A stretch of 64,000 bases of DNA from Chamaecrista fasciculata (taxonomy: Eukaryota; Streptophyta; Magnoliopsida; Fabales; Fabaceae), in contig QANZ01055349.1 of assembly GCA_003254925.1 (NCBI GenBank), forward strand, positions 1-64,000. Direction: 5' to 3'. This document shows, in pieces, positions 41,801-53,953 of this stretch. The notes below the pieces were generated by a model. That model made no database searches. It was not told the origin of the DNA and was given only the letters and a program-made list of their open reading frames with translations. The stretch's first letter is position 1, and every line of letters starts with the position of its first letter. A program made the translations under genes and the position numbers.

Positions 41801-44800
41801 GCTGTGTTAGAATTGTACCAATACTCCAATAGAAGTTTGTTGTATGAGGAAACAATTTCCAAATGCAGGAAGGCGTATGTTGAAAATATATTTCATTGAA
41901 TAAGTCTTGATGATTATACAATGAAGATTGCACTCATATAAATACACAAGGAAAACACTTAATACATTCAATACTCAACTACTCAACCACCTAATTAATA
42001 TAGGAACCAAATATTGACCAACTACCTTAATAAATAAGGATTGACATATTCATATTCTCAACAGCGTAATCCTGGACTTTGATATGTTTATGTGTAAATA
42101 TATGCATGCGCACTACTTCAACAGGTTTGTTGCCTAACATCTTAATATATTATAAATTTCAGGATGAACGATATTCCAAGTATATTGGTCAGATGGCAAT
42201 TGTGCCAATGACATTTGGCCGTCACGTTCCTATCCTTTCTGACAAGGTAAGGACGTATCAATCTGTTAATGTTGTTGATACTTGTTGAATACAGATTAAG
42301 TCATTCAGTTTTAACTTGTAGTGAGAAATTCTGGTTATTGAAATTCTGACAGTATAAAGTAACTTTAATGAACTTATAGTTCATCACTAGGAGTTTTTTT
42401 TATTCAAATTAGTTACTTAAATGTTAAAAGGAAAAATACCCACTTATTCTTGTTGTTTTATTAGGCCTCTTGGTATTCAGTTCTAGAGTGTTGTGAGGGG
42501 TTTTTGTGGTTAGATTAAAATGCAGAAGGGTTGGAAGGCTTTATTGTCTTGATGTATTCCTGCCTCTTCTGTGCTGGACTCCTTTTTACTCTTTTGAGGA
42601 CAATGTCTTGTGCTTTATCTTTGTGTGCGATCTTTTTCTTAGTTTTTGAATTTTTTCCTGCTTTACTTTGTTGTATATTCTTTTGGCTTTGTATCTTAGT
42701 AGCACAAATACTAGCACCTATCTTAATTAGTAATCTAATATGCTCTTAGATTCTTCCTTATCATGATCATCTATTGTTTGCAGGAAGTATGATAATTCAG
42801 TCTACATAAATTTCTATACCTTTGTAGTTTTTGTTTCTTCCCTTTGTTACAACTTACAACCACTATTTTGGAGACAGTTCTTGTGTGAATTCCACTCATT
42901 TACTTGATTTTTATTGCTGTTGAGTGACAGCACGTTGATAGAGACTTCGGAACTGGAGTCTTGAAAATTAGTCCAGGACATGATCATAATGATTACTTAC
43001 TTGCTAGAAAGCTTGGCCTTCCAATACTTAATGTGATGAACAAAGATGGGACACTTAATAAGATTGCTGGCTTGTACAGGTATCTTTAAGATCATCTCAT
43101 TTAGTTGTTTACATTTATTATGTATTGTTGTTTGCTTAATACATGTAAACTCTGGAAATCTAGTGGACTAGATCGGTTTGAGGCTCGAAAGAAATTATGG
43201 GCTGAGCTTGAGGAAACAGGATTAGCTGAAAAAAGGGAACCACATACTTTACGGGTTCCCAGATCTCAGCGTGGTGGAGAAGTGAGTGTATTTGATTTTC
43301 TTGATCAATTTTGAGGTTTTAAATATACTCTTCTGTCCTAACACTCTTGTAATATCCTTTTTACTTGTAAACTTGATTACTTTGTATTTTTATATTTTGT
43401 GTCCCTAACCCTGGGTTGGTTTTCATTTTTCTATCAGGTGATAGAACCACTTGTCAGTAAGCAGTGGTTTGTTAGTATGGAGCCCCTTGCTATGAAGGCT
43501 CTTCAAGCAGTTGAAAAAGGAGAGTTGAAAATAATTCCAGAAAGATTTGAGAAGGTTTGTAATCAATCAATTCACGATTAGATATAGACCTTCATGCTGT
43601 TAATGCAAATTCATAACTCTTTGAGTTTTTGTTTTCTTCTTCACATTTATATATTGTATCATTTAATGGTTGAGGCATCTTCATGTGTGCCTTGCTACTG
43701 TAATTGCAGTGAGTCAGTTTGGGTCATGTACTTGAACTAAGTTGGAGTAAATTATATGTAAAATTTTGGCAACTAAAGGGTATCAAATAAAAAATGTATT
43801 TTAAAACATAGTGTAGTTCAGTCTCATGATAGTTTTGGCTTTTTATTCTTTTGTTTGGTATAGAATCTCCAACACAATCTGAATGAAGTTTCCAAGTTTC
43901 TGATGTACTGTAAGGTGTACAATTGACTTGTTAATACACACAAGTCACTGTCATATCTGATTTTTCACCTTGTTTGTTTGTTATGTTTCACATGTTGATG
44001 ACAGATTTACAATCACTGGCTTTCCAACATCAAGGATTGGTGTATAAGCAGACAACTATGGTGGGGACACCGGATACCTGTTTGGTACATTGTTGGAAAA
44101 AACAATGAAGAGGAATACATTGTTGCTAGGAATGCTGATGAAGCACTTGAGAAAGCTCACAAGAGATATGGAAAGGATGTAGAAATATATCAGGACCCTG
44201 ATGTTCTTGACACGTGGTTCTCGAGGTCTTTTCTTTAAGAAGAATTGGTTATTAATGTTCTTTTTCTTTTTAGATGCACTTGTAAGACACAGATACTTGA
44301 AAAAAAGGAGCCATACACTTATGATGTTGTTGTGTCTTGTGTTCATGTTGGAGTCTATGCTCCCTAGAGATCCAATCATCATTAGCATCTTGTTGTAAAT
44401 TACTCCAAATAAATATCTTATGAGTAACCATCAATTTTTCAAAGAAACACTTTCTTAATAGAGGCTGATTATTTTCTATCTTCATTAAGCAAATGTGTAT
44501 GCATTATTTATTGATCGAGTGCTAGCCATGAGATGTTAAGTTTATGCTTTTCCCCTTGTAAGGAATTGATTGGATGGTTTTCAGGCATTAGTATAGAAAT
44601 TAGTCATTGTTTTTGTGACTTCTAAATCCTAAGTAAAACTGAAGATGCAATACATTATCTTGTTCCATTTTTAGTGGTAATTTATGCAAGTAGTGGTCAC
44701 ACGCTGCATCTTCAACATGGAACATCATTTTTGTAAGCCTTGTGGTGGGACTGACATTTGAAGAACTGCAACTGTGTTCTATGTTATTTTTCAGAGTCTT

Positions 44801-47800
44801 TTGACTTGAGATGCCGTATTTCTTTTTTCAATTTTATGGACTAACCTTGTGTTTTGTGTTTTATCAGTGCACTGTGGCCTTTTAGCACCCTTGGATGGCC
44901 AGATCTGTCTGCAGAGGATTTTGAACGATTCTATCCAACTACAATGCTTGAGACAGGGTATGTTCCTGGAATGCAAGCTTCTTCTCCTTGGTGATGCAAG
45001 AGTGGATATTTTTTTTTTCTGGTTATGTTTTCAGTTTTTCTTTTTACCATAGAGGATATCAGTTATGCGATTTCATCTTCTCCTTTATATGAGGTAGAGG
45101 AGATGAAGTGTAAGGACTTGATGATTTCGGTACTGCAATATATTTCTCATCACTTTGCAATCTATTTTGATGAGAAAGTGACAGACAACAGAACATTTGG
45201 TTTCTGATATGTTGTTCCTATATTTTCTTTATTAGTGGTCTTTTTATTTTAAGTTGATGTAGATATTGAATCCTAAACAACAGCCATGTCAATGTATTAA
45301 TAATAAGATCAATTTTCCTAAAAGTAAGAATCGCGTTAATGTTAACTTTATTGCTATAGATTCTATAAATGGATTTGAATTCTCTCTAGTACATTGTTTT
45401 TAATGATGCACCATAGCATTTTGTGTTTGGCAAGTCTAGTTATCAGTATTACATGCTATGTGCTGGTCTCAAGCACTTTACTTTTATATAATATTTCTTT
45501 CTCCTCTAAATTGTCTCTTTGCAAAAAAAAATCTAAAAGAAGGGATGTTTCTTTCATATTTTGACAGGCATGACATTCTATTCTTTTGGGTTGCAAGAAT
45601 GGTAATGATGGGGATTGAGTTCACCGGGAGAGTCCCATTTTCTTATGTATATTTGCATGGTCTCATCAGGGATTCACAGGTGACATTGCTATATAAGTTT
45701 ATTTTGAAATTAACTTGTTGTTTACAAATTTTCTTTCTCATGTTTAGTTAGTTTTTCTTGCATTTTATGCTGTATGAAAATCTTGAACTATTTCATCTCT
45801 TATGTTTTCAATGTAGCAAATTAATATTTTTACAGTTACACCCATTTATGAGTGGTTTTTCTGAGTGGTCATTTATTCTCATAACCTGGGACTATTGTTT
45901 TTTTATAAGATTCATAAAACTCTACTGGTGGTCTGCTGATCTTCGTTGGATATTCAAGAAAGACAACTTTTTGACTGTAACTTCTGTGACAAAACAGTCG
46001 ACTCCCCCCCATATATGCAAAATTTGGTTAACTATTAGCACAAGTTGCTTTGTAAAGTTTGTCTTATTATCACACATTGTTAGGCCAAAAGTAACTTTTG
46101 CAGCTATCTGTTGGCTTCTTCAATTGAGGTTCAACTAGGGCCGGTTCAATTTGTAAATAAGCCAAGGCTTATCTTTCTTTGCTTGTGATTTAAATCTGCT
46201 TTCCTATCTTGGATGATAGAGAAATGGAGAATTCAGACCTCTTGGTTTAGAAATGTCACCATACATATTTCATTAGTTTATTGTTTTGGAATCAATGTAA
46301 TTTTTTCCATAAGGCTTTGGTAGCATCTGTTAGGTAAATATTAAATTAATCCAACTCATCTCTCCTCCCTTGAGGATCATGGCTACCCTTTTTTATTGAC
46401 TTTTTCCTGCAAGGCTTTGGCGCATCTTTTAGGAAATTTTTTTTTGAAAGTCATATTTTTTACACTTGGAGCGATATATTCTAGAGAGCTAAACAACTAT
46501 TTGATCTCCACATAATTATTTTGCTCATTAAAAAAAGAATCAGGTCTGTCACTGATATATTACTGTCTAAATTGTTAGTTTGCAAAAACAGTTTGCTTTA
46601 TTTTGTTCAAATTTTCGACTTTGAGATCTTATAACTCTGAATTTCCCTTCTCTTTCTTTTCTTTGAGTTGTAATGGCGTTCTAATTTTAGCATCTTTCTG
46701 AAAAAACTTAGTGGGAGCCTCGTGCACTCGGCCGCCCTTTTTTTTTTTTTGAAAAAACTTAAACTTGTTTCCAAGTTTTTGTATTTGTTTAGACTTACTG
46801 TGATGGTTGCAATTTTCAGGGGAGAAAAATGTCTAAAACATTGGGTAATGTAATAGATCCTCTTGACACAATAAAAGAATTTGGGACAGATGCTTTACGA
46901 TTCACACTGGCTTTAGGAACTGCTGGACAGGTCTGTCGTGCTCTTTTCTCATGGAGGGTTTTGTTGACTATTTATAATTTGATAGGTAGTTTCTTAGCTT
47001 GTTAAAACACTTTTCTGAACGATGGGCCATTTTCTTTCAGGACCTTAATTTGTCTACGGAGCGGTTGACCTCCAACAAGGCCTTCACAAACAAATTGTGG
47101 AATGCTGGCAAATTTATATTACAGAATTTGCCTAATCAGCATGATACACTTGCTTGGGAAAATATATTGGCTTATAAGGTTATGAATAGTCCTGCAGAGT
47201 TATTTATTTTTTGAGTAATAATATATGAGATAGGACTAATCCAAAGCTTGCTGATGGAAAAACTATTTGTTATAACTATAACTATATGGCTATATAGCCC
47301 CAAATTTACACAATCTGGCTCCCCAAAAAAAAATCCATAAATTGAGATAAAAAATCAGAAGCAACTTACTATTTAAAGTGGACAAAGTTTATTGGAAACT
47401 TGTTATAATTTGGCCAACTAACAAACCACAAGTGCTAGAATCCTGGAATCTAAAACTCTTGCAAAGCAAATAATACTTATAATCTGATGATGATCATTAA
47501 ACAGAAAAGGTGGAGCATTTGTAATGCTCAACACAGTAGTGAGATGCGGATAATAGGAAAACATGCTGGTTCATGTGTAGCAAACAGAAAGTGTGCTAAC
47601 TAACAAGTCGTGATGCAAGTGTAATGTGGCAGTGGCTGCATGGTACTAAAATAAAGGGAAGCACATTGAGTGTTAGACATAAGGACTAAAATAGATTAAG
47701 ATAAATAATCTTCAGATAGATATGCCTAACAGCCTTAGGAATGACATGCTGGGATGCTTCATTGCTTTTTGGCCCTTCTTCCTGGAGTGGGTAAGTAATG

Positions 47801-50700
47801 GTTTGGGCTTGGGCTGGTTTATAGGATCCAACCGTGTATCAGAAATGTCTTTTGGAGGTTTGATAAATTAAATTTTGTTGACCTTTATTTTATATGGGGA
47901 GAGGATTTCGAAGTTTGATAAACATTCTTAGGAAGAATGTAAATGTCAGTTAAATCAGACACCAGAATTTTCTATTGTTTAAAGCATAATTCGTCTCACT
48001 TTAGACCTTACTCAGCCTCTGTACTTCAAATGCATTGATTGCTCGATTCTTGTTTAAAAACAAATGTTATTATATTTTTAAAGTATGAATGCCTTTTTAA
48101 ATTTAAGTCTCAAAACCACAGAAAAGAAATAGATTATATGCAGTTGCATTATTGCTAACTTTGGAGCTCTAGCACAAGTTTAAGTTGGAATCATGTTAGG
48201 CTGTTTGCTGTGCCAGAGGAAAGACAGTAAACATGGTCATTTTCACATGATTTTTAGTTAATACATATACTACTTTGTTCTGATTCAGCTCATAACTATG
48301 ACTTCAAAGTTGGGAGAAAATAGCTTGGCATATTAACTTTACTAAGACATTCTCTTTTCAGTTTGACAATGAAGATTTCGTCGGTAATCTACCTTTACCT
48401 GAATGTTGGGTGGTAAGGCCAATCATTACATTCTTTATCTGTTGCGAAATCATGAACAGTTTCGTGATTTATATAATTTAATTTTCTGAAATACAGGTGT
48501 CAAAACTTCATTCACTTGTCGATTCTGTCACTGCAAGCTATGACAAATTTTACTTTGGGGAAGTGGGAAGAGAAACATATGATTTCTTTTGGAGTGATTT
48601 TGCTGATTGGTATGTTACTGATAATATTTTATATACTTGCATACTCAAAGCTATAAAGATTCTAGTACTAATGTAAGCTATGTGCCAAAGGTTTCTATAT
48701 GGTTACTGATAATATGCTCTCTGATTTTCACCCCTCCTTGCAATATTAAGGTACATTGAGGCAAGCAAAGCTCGCCTGTACCAGTCCGGAGGTAATTCAG
48801 TTGCTTCACTAGCACAGGCTGTTCTTTTGTACACTTTTGAAAATGTACTCAAAATGCTGCATCCCTTCATGCCATTTGTAACTGAGGAGCTATGGCAGGT
48901 AATTTGATGCTCTAAGGTGATTTTATAGTACTTGCAAACTCTAGCTTTATAATATTGATGCCTTTTTCCTCTCAATTTTACATTTTAGGTCAACCCTCAT
49001 TATTTATATTCTATAGTAATAATCCTTCAAGTTCTGTTTTTATGTCAAGGGACTATTTTGGACTCATGTTTTTTGGATTTATCAACAGGCACTTCCTAAT
49101 CGAAAGCAAGCTCTTATTGTATCACCTTGGCCAGGGACTCAACTTCCAAGGAAAATTAGCTCAATAAAAAAGTTTGAAAACTTGCAGGCTTTGGTGGGTA
49201 TATCTTTCTCCTCTTATCATATTTAATGCTGCTCGATATTTGGTAACTGAATTAACTACAATCATGCTAATAAGCGGAACCATTTGTCATTTGGATATTG
49301 TTTCTGAAAATACTTAGGTTAGAGCTATCAGGAATGGTCGAGCAGAATATTCTGTTGAGCCTGCAAAACGGATATCAGCTTCTATAGTTGCAAGCAATGA
49401 AGTTATCCAATATATAGCTGTAAGTGTGGTTCAATTTACATCTATCAAGCCAGATAGCGATGCCATTTTGACTTTGTCCTTTTAACTGATTGCCTATAAC
49501 ATGCTCTGCCTCAACTATCATGGAAAGAATGCACTTGTCATCTAATTGATTTGTGAATTGTAAACTGGATCGTATTCTTGCATTTATTTATTTTTTCTCT
49601 TCTCATAAGCTTGGTATCCTTTGTCAAGAAGGAAAATAAATAAAGCTTAGTACTGTGTATCTTGGGTCTCATGCAGAATGAAAGAGAGGTTTTAGCACTT
49701 CTCTCCCGACTGGATTTACAAAATCTTCATTTCACGGATTCTCCTCCAGGCAAGATTTCTTGATTTTTCCTCCCTCTTGTGTTAAAGGGTGGAGATAAGA
49801 GTTTTTCTCTTTTGTTTTCAGCATTTCTAACTTTTAGATCTTTTTTATTTTTAATTTCTCTGTTTCATATAACAAATACTTGTTGCTGAATTATCACTTT
49901 GGTGGATGTGATAAAATATGTTTCAGGTGATGCAGATCAATCAGTTCACCTAGTGGCTGGTGAAGGACTAGAGGCATATCTTCCTCTAGCTGATATGGTT
50001 GATATATCTGCAGAAGTTGAACGTCTTTCCAAGCGCCTTTCCAAGATGCAGAAGGAGTATGATGGCTTCAGAGCGCAACTCAGTTCTCCTAATGTATGAA
50101 ATGCTGTTTTTATGGCCTTCTCATCTATATAAATGAACCGAGTTCTTTCTCTAGTCTGCTCATGCTCTTAAGTTTTAATCAAAGCAAGTTCAGTTCAAAA
50201 AGCCTGTGAAATTCCTTAGAGATATAAACTCGTAGGTCATCTTGTTTAGATCAAATCCTCTTACCTATGTAAACTTTCAACTTTTAGTTTTCCACTATAC
50301 TATGCATAATGAGGTGCAGGAGCAATAGGAAGGAAGTCATTGTGCATTTACATTCGTATAACTAGCCCTTTTTTCTTTTCGTTCTACTTTCCTTTCAACT
50401 TCTTGTTTGAGAATCTCATCAGTCTTATATGTAAATTTTTATTGGTCAGTATCATAAAGATTCTGGTTATTGTGGAGTGTCAATCAATCTTCTGTATGGC
50501 ATTATCCTAGTCATAATGGACTTCATACAAAAGTAGCATTTACCATCTTCCGTTTTCTGTGCTTTATGCAGTTTGTAGAGAAGGCTCCTGAGGATGTAGT
50601 ACGTGGAGTGAGAGAAAAAGCAGCAGAAGCTGAAGAAAAGATCACTCTAACCAGAAACCGCCTTGAGTTTCTGAAATCTAATGTTCTAGTTTCAAAATAG
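35857..50700 (+). CDS. Valyl-tRNA synthetase, organellar (chloroplast/mitochondrial)
   Basis: Twenty-seven exons, 2913 bp (970 aa): 35857-36007, 36335-36419, 37145-37271, 37804-37887, 38500-38594, 39481-39572, 39844-39897, 40733-40785, 40875-40942, 41568-41643, 42163-42246, 42931-43079, 43164-43281, 43438-43554, 44005-44225, 44868-44957, 45568-45679, 46820-46930, 47041-47178, 48362-48412, 48497-48609, 48751-48898, 49089-49193, 49318-49419, 49677-49749, 49927-50093 and 50572-50700. It charges tRNA-Val with valine. Class I signatures are HMGH (near residue 112) and KMSKT (about 595-599). The editing domain ([28 protein letters not shown]), anticodon domain and C-terminal coiled coil are present. 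The Ser/Arg-rich N-terminus ([11 protein letters not shown]...) fits a transit peptide. It matches the bacterial-type plant enzyme of Arabidopsis At5g16715 (EMB2247), recalled at about 974 aa. The intron at 49750-49926 starts with GC (CAG|GCAAGA). Confidence 0.97.
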
Positions 50701-51735
50701 GTTTCAGCAGGGGTGCTCCTTGATCTCATCTTTTCTTGTTAAAAGAAAATCTCAATTCTAGTCCAACAATATTTGGTTACTCCAGCCATTTCTGGATGTT
50801 TATCATTACCAATTTTGTGTTATGGCTGATGAAAAACTCAATATGTTGTCCCCATTTTACAGCTGCAGTGAAAAGCCTTAGCCGATTAGCAGAATTAATT
50901 ATATCTCCTCAAATTTCGTATGAACATATAGTCAACAGATTATTCCGAAATTTTGGTTGTAGATAGACATTTTAGATGAGTTCATCACCAGAGGTAGCTT
51001 GACTATAAATGTATATGTATTTTGTTGTCCTCACGGCATTTTCTTTTCGTGTTATTCTAAATTTTCAATAAAACATTTTATTCTGCTCTATAAGTTTTCA
51101 GGTTAGTGCATTAATCATTTATTGAGAACTATTTACAGCTATTTTTTGGAACATATTGGATGAGCACTTGCCTGGTCATAACTAAATAGACTACAATGCA
51201 AGATTTTTTGAATTTTTTCTTTTGTATAAATAATTTTTTATTAAAATTATTTATCTTTTGTATAATTTTAATTTTTAAATTAATGTAAAATATAGTAATA
51301 ATCATAAAAGTTTAACAAAACAAATTTTTTACAAAATAAAAAATTTAAGAGTTTCATCACTCAAGATTTTTTTACGCAATTAAAATTTAACAATTTTATG
51401 CATTTTGACCCTAACTAAATGATGTTTGTCAAATACAAAAAAAATAGATAGAGACTGAAGAGTACGAGCACTTCTTATAGTGCAGCGATTCTTTTCAAGT
51501 TCAGCACATACATGTGCTTCAAAGAAATAAAAGTGACTACGTTAGTGACTCCTCTTTTTCTTTTCTTTTTTCTCATTAACTTGGATGCATTAATAGAAAT
51601 AGTCAAATAGGAATACAACATCATATAAGTCTGAAGCAAATCCATCAACAAACAAGAGAGAAGAACTAGAAGATAGATCAACCTAATCCCTGAAAGAAAG
51701 ATTGGTAGCTAGTTCTTGACAGGAAGCTTGCTTGA
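50701..51735. other. Spacer between convergent genes
   Basis: This holds the 3' UTRs of the valyl-tRNA synthetase (+) and of the small membrane-protein gene (-), which face each other. A and T homopolymer runs lie around 51200-51440. No further gene was seen. Confidence 0.6.
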
Positions 51736-53616
51736 CTACGTTAGTGACGAAAAATACAATATTATTGCAGGAAGATTTTCAAGAGCCAAAGTAAAAATTG
51801 CACCAAGCACAAAAAGCAAAATAAACGCAAACACTATCTTAACAATATACAGAAAGCTAATTGGTCTGGACACCTTCATTCTTGGACGCGAGTCATCATC
51901 TGAAACCTAAAATCAAAATTTAAATATATCATCAGCCTTAAGCTTTACTTCGTGTCGCAACAACATATACATTAAAGGCTAAAGTGCACTTTTGGTCCCA
52001 TAACTTTGGCAAAGGTTTCAATTTGGTCTCATAACTTTTTTTGTTGTAATTTTGATCCTATAACTTTGGCAAAGGTCTCAATTTGGTCCCATGACTTTTT
52101 TTGTTGCAATTTTGATCCCATAACTTCTAAAAACGTCTCACCGTTGGTCCCAAACTGATTTTTATTCGTCTCAGTCAGATTATCTTTAGCGACAAACAAT
52201 GGATGGAAATCAGTATGAGACTAAAATTGCAACAAAAAAAGTTATAGGACCAAATTGAGACTTTTACCAAAGTTATGGGACCAAAATTGTAACAAAAAAA
52301 GTTATGAGACCAAATTGAAACCTTTGCCAAAGTTATGGGACCAGAAGTGCAATTTAGCCTACATTAAAAAATGAAATTTAGGTAGCCAAGTTTAATCCAA
52401 TAAAGTGAATAGCAGTTTCTAATAGGGCAAAATTTAGTTTGGGCTTAAGTGCACTTTTGGTCCCATAACTATGACAAAGGTTTCATTTTGGTCCCATAAC
52501 TTTTTTTTGTTGCAATTTTGGTCTCATAACTATGACAAAGGTTTCATTTTAGTCCCATAACTTTTTTTGTTGCAATTTTGGTCTCATAACTTCTCAAAAG
52601 GTTCCACCGTTAGTCCCTTGGCGAATTCCTAGCCGTTAAGTATGACGTGGCATAGTAACTAGGATCATGATGTGGCAAAATAAGATGAAGTGGACTGAAA
52701 TAGGATCTATATGCAACATATTAAAACTTATCTATACCCAATAACAAAATATACAAAAAGTGGTATTGACAGGGACCAATTTGGTGGGGAAGAAGAGACT
52801 TCAAGCAGAAGGGGCCGACGAAGTCGATGGGATCCTCCGCCAGAGTCGAACGACCAAAGCGACGACAACGGCGAATCGGGAAGCGGAACGAGGAAGAAGA
52901 AGTCCCGTTGGGCTGACGAGGAAGAGGAAGTACCACTCTTTGTATATATTGTGGTTGGGTATAGATAAGTTTTAATATGTTGCATATAGATCTTATTTCA
53001 GTCCATTTCATCTTATTTTGCCATATCATGATCCTAGTCACTATGCGACGTCATACTTAATGGCTAAATATGGATGGAATTCACCAAGGGACTAACGGTG
53101 GAACCTTTTGAGAAGTTATGGGACCAAAATTGCAACAAAAAAAGTTATGGGACCAAAATGAAAACTTTGTCATAGTTTTGTAATGTTAAAAAAGAACTTA
53201 CTGGCGACGGCATTGGCATTGGCATCGGTCGAAAATCATCTTTCCAATGGACATATTCAGCATCAGCTTCATTAAACGTCTGCAATTTCCAACCATCCCC
53301 ATAATCGACAAGAACGGAATTAGTGCCGAACGTGATGGGCTCTTCACCTTCTTTTACAGCTTCTATATGCAAAGCATGCGCATTCGATCGCTTCAACTTT
53401 CTATTTATGGCTGACACCGCACATCCAGCATTGGTGCCCGCCGCAAACCGACGAGTCCTACGGGAAGTTTTGCAATAGACCTCCAAATACTGTTCCAAGA
53501 ATGAAATCCGAAATGCAAATAGAATCAATCTGAGAAACACAAAGAAATTGGGAGAAAGCGCTTACCATAGGAGGAGAAGGAGGAGGATTTTGCGGTGGTA
53601 CTGTTTCTTCAGCCAT
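51736..53616 (-). CDS. Small plant membrane protein of unknown function
   Basis: Minus-strand exons 53566-53616, 53202-53489 and 51736-51906, with GT-AG junctions, give 510 bp (169 aa). The N-terminus is Pro-rich ([17 protein letters not shown]). A compact soluble segment follows (about residues 18-100; [45 protein letters not shown]), then a PMPMPMPSP linker. A single C-terminal membrane span ([20 protein letters not shown]) is followed by a short tail ending YFSSLT. I recall similar Arabidopsis proteins annotated only as transmembrane proteins. The layout suggests a tail-anchored protein with a cytosolic domain (inference). The second intron (51907-53201) is enlarged by two Mutator-like elements. 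It is convergent with the valyl-tRNA synthetase gene. Confidence 0.85.
51977..52359. mobile_element. Mutator-like foldback MITE with 9-bp target duplication
   Basis: A 383-bp element whose two halves are inverted copies (GGCTAAAGTGCACTTTTGGTCCCATAAC at the left; its near-complement ...GGGACCAGAAGTGCAATTTAGCC at the right). It is flanked by a perfect 9-bp duplication TACATTAAA (51968-51976 and 52360-52368). Long inverted repeats and a 9-bp duplication fit a non-autonomous MULE. It sits in intron 2 of the membrane-protein gene. Confidence 0.92.
52441..53178. mobile_element. Pack-MULE-like foldback element carrying a host gene fragment
   Basis: Inverted arms of about 300 bp (left arm starts GGGCTTAAGTGCACTTTTGG) surround a unique core at about 52770-52940. 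Arms and terminal motif match the MULE at 51977. The outermost 25-30 bp of the right terminus are missing after GTCATAG, and no target duplication was found. The core is a coding fragment that resembles splicing factor 1. The right edge lies about 20 bp from the exon 2 donor splice site of the host gene. Confidence 0.8.
52773..52935 (+). pseudogene. Captured splicing factor 1 (SF1/BBP)-like fragment
   Basis: The plus strand encodes about 54 residues, [20 protein letters not shown]... to ...[16 protein letters not shown]. Twin RSRW/KSRWAD motifs in a Ser/Gly/Asp-rich setting are typical of the N-terminal region of plant SF1/branch-point-binding protein, where RSRW-type motifs contact the U2AF large subunit. 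The KH domain, zinc knuckles and RRM are absent. The identification rests on motif recall and is moderately sure. The frame is open but embedded in an intron on the opposite strand, so translation is unlikely. Confidence 0.65.
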
Positions 53617-53944
53617 CAACGGAGGAATCAGTACTTGCACAGCGATCACCTCCGAAGCAAATCTTGAAAAATCTTGGACAGTAAAATATACTAGGGTTTG
53701 AACTTTGAAGATAAGAGATGAAGGGTTTTCTTTTCTCTTTTCAGATAGGACCACGGCTCTAATTTTTTATGGTACTCTACGCCTCGGGGGTTTTTTTTTT
53801 TAATATTCAAATTAATATTTTGGTCTTATTTGTTTTAAAATATTTAAATTGACATAATATATTTTTGTTGTCAAATTTAATTTTAATTTTTTTATCTTTC
53901 GGTTAGGTTATAAATAAAATAATTATCTTTTTAAAAAAAATTGT
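53617..53944. other. Upstream region of the membrane-protein gene
   Basis: About 330 bp that would hold the 5' UTR and promoter of the minus-strand gene ending at 53616. It is AT-rich beyond 53790. No clear TATA box can be assigned. Confidence 0.4.
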
Positions 53945-53953
53945 TTTATATTT

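Noticed and set aside
44201-44398. A separate plus-strand open frame overlapping the synthetase
   Set aside because: It runs from exon 15 into intron 15, where it is AT-rich and has no domain.
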